From: Crocodylus rhombifer
Taxonomy: Eukaryota > Chordata > Crocodylia > Crocodylidae
NCBI GenBank assembly: GCA_038503035.1
Contig: JAVSML010025210.1
Span: forward strand, 460,044 to 524,043
Direction: 5' to 3'
Length of the DNA: 64,000 bases
The translations under genes were made by a program, and so were the position numbers. The notes below the pieces were generated by a model that worked only from the letters and a program-made list of their open reading frames with translations, did no database searches and was not told where the DNA came from. This document shows positions 45,166 to 64,000 of this stretch, one piece after another (position 1 is the stretch's first letter; the number at the start of each line of letters is the position of its first letter).

Positions 45166-45585
45166 CCTATGGTGCCCACCTGAGATCCTTCCACAAGAAA
45201 GCCTGAATACAGCACGGCATTACACACAGTAACAGACCACTGAGAGGAGGACTACTACACAGTGAAAAGAACCATAGCATTACTACGGACACAACTTGAA
45301 CAGTAGTGGCCTGATCAGCCAAAGAAAGTGAATAAAGTCTTTCTTGTTCCTCCTCTTCCTCAACCCTGCAGTAGTGGGACTTGAAGGGTCCTTGGATGTT
45401 GCAATATGGATAACAGAACTGGGAGAAACCAGAGCTCCTGAAGTGTATCCTTGAGTCCAGTCATCTCCTGTATCCCAGCTTCAGCCCATTAACCCCACTA
45501 TTGGGTCCTCAATTTCTGAGAGAACATCCCTGTGCCCAGGGCCATGGAAACCCAGTGTTTGGTGAATGGGGAGGTGGGGGACATT

Positions 45586-58571
<12,986 letters not shown>

Positions 58572-58879
58572 CCCCACTGTGTCCCACAGAGGAGCAGGAA
58601 GGCGAGGCGAGGCGAGGTGGGGGAAGGAAGAACACGGGTTTCTGCGGAGCAGTGCAGCTGGACACCGGGCACGGGCAAGTCAACCTGGAAAGGGGAGAGA
58701 GAGGGGCGTGCAACCGTGCACCTCCCTGCACAGGAACAACAGTGTCACGGCTCCTGCCATCACAGTCGCAGCTCCAGGGGGTGGGACGCCAGGGAGATCC
58801 GTTATGCCAGTCCGATACTGAGGACCGGGACTGGGAGTCATTTCACTGCCTGGGGGTCATTCACACAGCAACGTTTCCT

Positions 58880-59530
58880 CCAGCAACCCATCACGCTCCT
58901 AGCAAGCCGTCTGCCCGGGCACCGCCCCACAAGCCCCGGCCTGTCCCGGCCCGGCCGCAGCAGCCCCCGCCGGCGGCGGCGCTCGGGGAGGGCCCGGGAA
59001 GCTCCCAGGGCTCGCCACATGCGAGCGCCTCCAGTCACGGCCCCCGGCGGAGCGACCCCCGCCCGCGACCCCTCACCTGAGAGCGCGGCCCAGCCCCGCC
59101 GCGTCCTCTCCGGACCCCGCCGCGTCCTCTCTGGTGGCCCTGGAGGACCGCGACTCTATGGTTGCTCGGCGAGGCTCTTCAAGGACGGCTAGAAAAAACA
59201 CATGGACGCCAAGTGCGGGGAGCCCGCGGCCCGGCACCGCCCCGCCCCCGCCCAGTGCAGGGGTCTCTTGGGGGCAAGGGGAGACAACGCGGGCACCAGC
59301 CTGTGGCAGAGGGGTCGGGGCGAACACACGTGCCCGAGTTGCAGAAGAGCCCCTGCATCCCGGAGCGGCCTGGTCAGCAGTCTTTGGGTGCGTCTCAACG
59401 AGACGCGGACGTGACGGCGACGCTACTGCGCGGCGGTAACAGCGCTGCAGGAGCAGCCGAACATAACCGTGCGGCGACGGGACTGCGCAGTAACGCAAAT
59501 ACTAAAGGACGGCGCAGTACCAACGGTGCA
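58880..59530. promoter_or_regulatory. CpG-rich promoter region
   Basis: CG dinucleotides are frequent here and scarce elsewhere in the window. It overlaps the head of the zinc-finger gene. 'gactgcgcagtaacgc' and 'tactgcgcggcgg' at 59420-59500 resemble NRF1-type sites, and 'gacgtgacg' at about 59408 resembles a CREB/ATF half site. No TATA box is evident. Confidence 0.7.
59077..59200 (-). other. Probable non-coding first exon of the zinc-finger gene
   Basis: The minus strand carries a strong donor, 'ctctcag' followed by GTGAGG, at 59077 inside the CpG-rich region, about 500 bases upstream of the start-codon exon. The upstream end of the exon (transcription start) is unknown, and 59200 is only a placeholder. 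Confidence 0.45.
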
Positions 59531-62500
59531 CTTGGCACCTTGTGTAGATGCAGCCACACGTAAGGCAGTCGTGGGAGAGGAATCATCCTCAGCTGCAAGG
59601 GATGATGCCTGGATGCATCAAGGGGTGATATATGGGGGCCCAGGATCTGGTCCTGAAGGAGTCACTTGTGGTTCAGTGGTTTGTCTACACCTGGGTTTGA
59701 TTCCCAGACACTTCTACAACTATTGCCATGGAAGCACCAAACGTCTGGACTCAGTCTGGTCTTTGGATTCTGTTTCAGTGGCCTAAAGGGAGGGTGGCAG
59801 GGCTGGGCAGCCTGCACTCCTCCAAAAATTTCTGTCCAACTATATGCATTCAAGGCCTGGGTGGCCCTCATGCATACACCATGATCCAGGAGGATCAAAA
59901 GTTGCCACCATCTGGTCCAGAGACTGCCCCAGTACTATGGGCTGGAGGGCCCCTGCGGGTCTTGGTTGCACAGACCCCTCCCCCTGCCTTCATCCTTCCA
60001 TGTGGGCACTTCCTGGAGCTGTCTTATCCCAGCCCACTTCAGCCCATCTCTCACAGCCTTGTACGTAGGACATTACAGATAGCATGTCTATTGCCAATCA
60101 AGATCTTACCAATAACAGGTATACACGTTACCAGGAGAGGTATAATTAGCAATATCTACATTGGTGGTAGATATATGATTTGTAATGCAGACTTATACAC
60201 ATGATAAAACGGTGACAACTACGTATACATCGTGTATTCTATAAAATACATCAATTGCAGGTGCTTCAGACACTGATTTGTTACAAAGGACTGGTCACAG
60301 TTGCACATCTATATAAACAGCTCTCAATTGATGCCAACCTAGCCAGGACCCTTCCCTGTAGGGTTGCACGTTGCCATCCATCCCATACTAAGGCTTATGG
60401 GTCACTATATCCAGATGATCTGTCCCAGAGAGCGCATCACTCATCTTTGCAGAGCAGCACAGTCCACTTGGCCCAGCCAACCCTGTTGTCCCCCTACATT
60501 TCCTCCACACCTGCATCATTTTATTTATTCTCAGCTGCTTCACTCCAGAGCTGACTGCATTTTGGAAAAAGAGAAGCCCTCCCCATACAGTCTTATGTTC
60601 ACACACACTCCCACCACTGCACTTGAGAGTTGGATACATCTTAGGCAACTCTTATTGGGTATTGCACTCTATTGGATTCTAATGAGATTGGGTATTGCAA
60701 TTCTATTGCAATCTCATCCCTGTTTGACATAATAGGCAGCCAATCCTCAGTTGCCCCATCCCAGAGCTGGATGAATCTTGGTGCTGGGTGAGCCCTCCCC
60801 CTGTGGCATCACTGTGTGGCTTTTCCCAGTGCATCCTATTCTAGAGGAGGCTGCATCTCAGCACTGGGCAAAACCTCCCTGTGCTATGTTATATGTAGCC
60901 CCTCCCCAGGTGTCCTGCCCCTGAGCTGGCTGCATCCAGGGCTGGGATCTGGTCCTCTGAACCCAGGGTTCAGAGGGGCTATGCAGAGTGTGTCCAGGAG
61001 GGGACTGAGAGCTGGTCACTGGAAGAAGGTCCATCCTGAATGACACTAGGGTCCAACTGACAGTCAAGCTGACTCCAGGGTGTTTGGGTTGGCCCAGCCA
61101 ACTCCATGGTGGTTGAGTCTGCCTGACTGACTGATTTTCATGTGATCAGCTTGGTCCAACTGACTCTCGGATTGTCAGGTAGGACCCAACCATTCTGGAG
61201 TCTGACTGAGCCCAGAATAGTGGGGTCAGTCAACCTCAGACTGATCAGCTGGTTTTGGCTATTTCAACATCTGCGACTTTATCCCTGTTGCCCATCCTAC
61301 CATTGCCTCCAATATTCATATCAACATCAGTGCTGAGCACAGAGGTAAAGCATCTACTTAGCTCTTGGGCTTTCCCTAGATCATCTTTCACCTCTGTCCC
61401 ATCCTCACTACATTGTGGTTCCGTTTCTTCTGTTTCTTGGGTCCTTAGCTCTTTGCTGTCATTTCCTTTGTAACTTTTGTCTTGGCTTGATTTGTGTCAG
61501 CTCTTACTGTGCCACACACCTCTCCATTACCAGGTTACACCTTTCTTTGCTGATGAGCCCCTCTGTAGGCTCTGCTTACTCCTAGCAAGGCTATTTGTAC
61601 ACTGAGGACTGGAGCTATTTGCTTCAGTGATGAATATGAAGCCCCAATTCAGCTTGCACCTACTAAGAGTTACCATGAAAGCAAAAATTTGGAACTTCAG
61701 TATTATCCAAGTTTTACCTAATGCCACTGGTGTTAAGATGGGGCATGTCCTGTTCAGTGCTTTTGAGAACCACCAGGCAAAGAAAGAGCTTCAGCACTTG
61801 GGTGCTTTGTCTTTTCATAGGAAAAGTATAACTGTGTACAGTCAGCAACAATCCTACTGGATAAACAGTTGGTCTCGTACTGAAATATAGTAGGTATTGT
61901 TCATTGTTAAGATTGGGGTTTAATAATGCATCACGAATCACTAGCTGCAGTATGTTTCTGAATGTAACCATTATCATCTATCAAGATACATGACAATAAA
62001 TTTTAGTTTTCTAATATCCATAGCACCACTTGGTCATTGCTCCAAGGTTAAGACACTGAAAGTTTTTACAACACCCTCATTTTCTGCCAGAAGGAAAAAT
62101 GTCTAGCTGAAAAATGTCTTCTTTGACTAAGCAGCCCCTGTCCCAAATTTGGAAAGACCCTGGGGGTGGGCAGGAAGAAAACAACCAACCTCTCCCTTTC
62201 TTCCTTCACATACTATCCAGATTAGGTAAAAGAAAACCTCTAATATACTCCCATCTCTTTTAGAACACCATGCACTTTCATAACAAAGCTGAACAGCTTT
62301 AAAAAGGGGTTGTTTATGCTACTTAATATGCCCTTGTAAGCCAATAACCTTACGGTATTACACAAATATTTATGGAATGTAGGCAATTTATAACTGACAG
62401 ACCAATGGATCACAACTATATTTCTCTGGAAGTTCTCTGCAAATGCACCACCCACAGAAGTGCTACAATTTTTTACCACACTGTTCTCAGGTTAGAGGAG

Positions 62501-62925
62501 ACAGGACCAGTACTATAGACAACATGTCTTAGTATTAGACCTGAGGTACGGAGGAGGGCATCTATACCCAGGTCATATTTGGTACCTTGGCAAATTATTG
62601 CTCTAGCAAATAATATTTCAGCAAGGTTAAATGTCAATTTTAAAGCAAAACCAAGATAGTATTCAAATCAATGCTACAATTTAACTGCAGACAGCTTCTT
62701 CATGATAAAGGAAGGAACTATCAACCTTTCTACAGAAAGAAAGGTCTAATCCATAAGATTATATAGGGGGCTGAATAAATTAATGGATGATAGATCTATT
62801 AATGAACAGAATAGTCAGAGATGTTTTCTCTAGCATTCTTAAACTCAATAAATGGTGTATGCCAGGGAGGGTATTGAAAAGGAGATAGGTCATTCCAGAG
62901 AGATCCAGTTTAATATTCTCCCTGT
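59531..62925. other. Upstream intergenic sequence
   Basis: A tRNA-like pair of boxes ('tggttcagtgg' at about 59668 and 'gggtttgattccc' at about 59693) may be a SINE or tRNA relic. 61320-61510 resembles the 5' part of the old antisense LINE, weakly. The rest shows no gene. Confidence 0.3.
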
Positions 62926-62929
62926 ATGG

Positions 62930-63005
62930 TATCCACTTCTGTCACTGTCAGAGACAGGATACTGGGCTAGGTGGAGCATTGGTCTGACCAGGTATGTCAC
63001 TTCTT
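62930..63005 (+). mobile_element. LINE/SINE 3' tail
   Basis: 'gagacaggatactgggctag', 'ggtctgaccaggtatg' and 'cttatattcta' form a tail seen on reptilian CR1/L3-like LINEs and the SINEs that share their tails. The rest of the element is absent or unrecognised. Confidence 0.55.
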
Positions 63006-63420
63006 ATATTCTAACCCCACTTGATACCTCCTTCCAAATAGACATTGAGCCACTGAGGACTAATCATTGAGTATGATGATCCAACCAGTTATGTATCCAC
63101 CTTATCGTATTTTTATCTAGTCTGTATTTCCTTAGCTTGTTAATGAGAATGTTGTGGGAGAATGTCAAAAGCCTTCTAAAGTCATGGTAAATCACTTCCA
63201 GTGCTCTCCCCCATACACAGAACCTGCCTGTCACCTTATCGTAGAAGGAAATAAAGTTGATTAGGCAGGTTCTTTAGTGAATCTATGCTGGCTCTCCCTG
63301 GTGATGTTTTCCTCTAGGTGCTTCTCAGTAGACAGTTTTCAGTAAAGGATGGTTTTGAAAGAGGGCAAATCATCAGAGCTGTGTTCATCAGCCTAGCAAC
63401 TGCCTATTATACAATTAATC
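63006..63420 (-). mobile_element. Old LINE reverse-transcriptase fragment
   Basis: Matches 4035-4350 of the first antisense LINE ('acttgatacctcct', 'ccagttatgta', 'gtcaccttat.gtagaaggaaat'). It is a second copy of the same old family in the same orientation. Confidence 0.7.
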
Positions 63421-63593
63421 ACCAGAACTCCTCCACAAGACCCTGGAAATGACAAAAGATCTACATCTGACAGAGCTGGTATGAACCCTGGATGAAAACA
63501 AACTTTTTTGTTAAACTGGATGGGAAGTGAAGTAGATGGAGGTGAAGCAGACGGAGGTAAATGGTCACTCCCAAGGAAGCATACTTGTTATTA

Positions 63594-63900
63594 GAGGTGC
63601 ACTGATACATCAGCCCAAAATCAGATTGCCACTGATATAAAGAAAATTGAGCTTATCAGAAATTGGCCTGATATGGCCGATAATTTGGCAGATAAATGCC
63701 CATCAATGCATGCAGCCACTGCACAACACATAGGTGGCAAGGTGCACAGCCCAGCAGCGTGGAGAGCTGTGTGCAGCTGGTAAGTCTGTTGTGGTAGATA
63801 GGGAGGGGAGAGGGAAGGGGTGTGATGGGGGCAGATCAAGGCCCCCAACAGTGAGGGAGGGAATGTGGCTGGGGCTGGGGCTGGGGCTGGGGCTGTCCAG
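63594..63900. mobile_element. Partial MITE-like element
   Basis: 'gaggtgcactgatacatcag' followed by repeated 'gatat/gata' motifs resembles a reptilian MITE with 'gtgcaccgatacatcgg' ends. The far end is missing, perhaps cut by the CR1 at 63905. 63867-63894 carries four to five GGGGCT units. Confidence 0.4.
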
Positions 63901-63904
63901 CTGG

Positions 63905-64000
63905 AGTATTCATAGATTTCGTAGACATCAGGGCTGGAAGGGACCTGGGGAGATCATTGAGTCCAGCCCCCTGCCCAAAGGGCAGGAAGTCAGCTGGGGT
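63905..64000 (-). mobile_element. CR1 3' end, runs off the window
   Basis: Complement of the CR1 3' UTR found at 21447-21545, nearly identical in sequence ('gaagtcagctggggt', 'ggctggaagggacct'). The element continues past 64000. Confidence 0.9.

Noticed and set aside
45330..45340. AATAAA at 45332 as end signal of the zinc-finger gene
   Set aside because: It is on the plus strand, the wrong strand for this gene.
59660..59735. tRNA gene
   Set aside because: A-box and B-box-like motifs are present, but spacing is too short and no cloverleaf arms pair.

Overview
This window is vertebrate nuclear DNA, most likely from a crocodilian, with a turtle as the next best guess. It has no bacterial gene organisation. 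It is dense in CR1-type LINEs of several ages, and it holds a Ty3/gypsy element, hAT and Tigger DNA elements, palindromic MITE-like repeats, MIR-type SINE copies, a Penelope-like relic and a KRAB zinc-finger gene with canonical GT-AG introns. The species call is an inference from this repeat mix. A 10-N assembly gap lies at 6449-6458.

The one convincing host gene is on the minus strand, from about 59.1 kb down to about 45.2 kb. A CpG-rich promoter region (about 58.88-59.53 kb) and a probable non-coding first exon lead into a short start-codon exon (58548-58571 coding), a 127-base KRAB-A exon (57906-58032), a 117-base KRAB-B-like exon (49639-49755) and one long exon (45586-47060) with 14 C2H2 zinc fingers. 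The four coding exons join in phase to 581 codons including stop, a 580-residue protein. Its introns are filled with CR1, hAT and LTR-like repeats.

Most of the rest is a nested repeat landscape. At 0-5.5 kb an old antisense LINE is split by a large inverted repeat (785-3237) and a hAT MITE (3507-3723). At 9.45-14.7 kb lies a decayed Ty3/gypsy element with both LTRs, cut by a hAT MITE (11156-11334) and a Tigger-like element (13873-14417); both insertions have clear target-site duplications. At 18.1-21.55 kb is a nearly full CR1 with the ORF1 esterase-like domain and an ORF2 broken by one visible in-frame stop. Younger CR1 fragments lie at 25.3-26.7, 34.8-36.5 and 51.2-52.6 kb. An antisense retroviral gag-protease relic is at 33.1-33.8 kb and a Penelope-like reverse-transcriptase relic at 44.2-44.85 kb.

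The most unusual structure is the 785-3237 inverted repeat. Its arms are about 90% alike at both edges, but a sharp-edged 542-base stretch in the middle differs at one position by eye, which suggests recent arm-to-arm gene conversion. I saw no clear sign of a wholly new gene system. All similarity judgements were made by eye without database searches.
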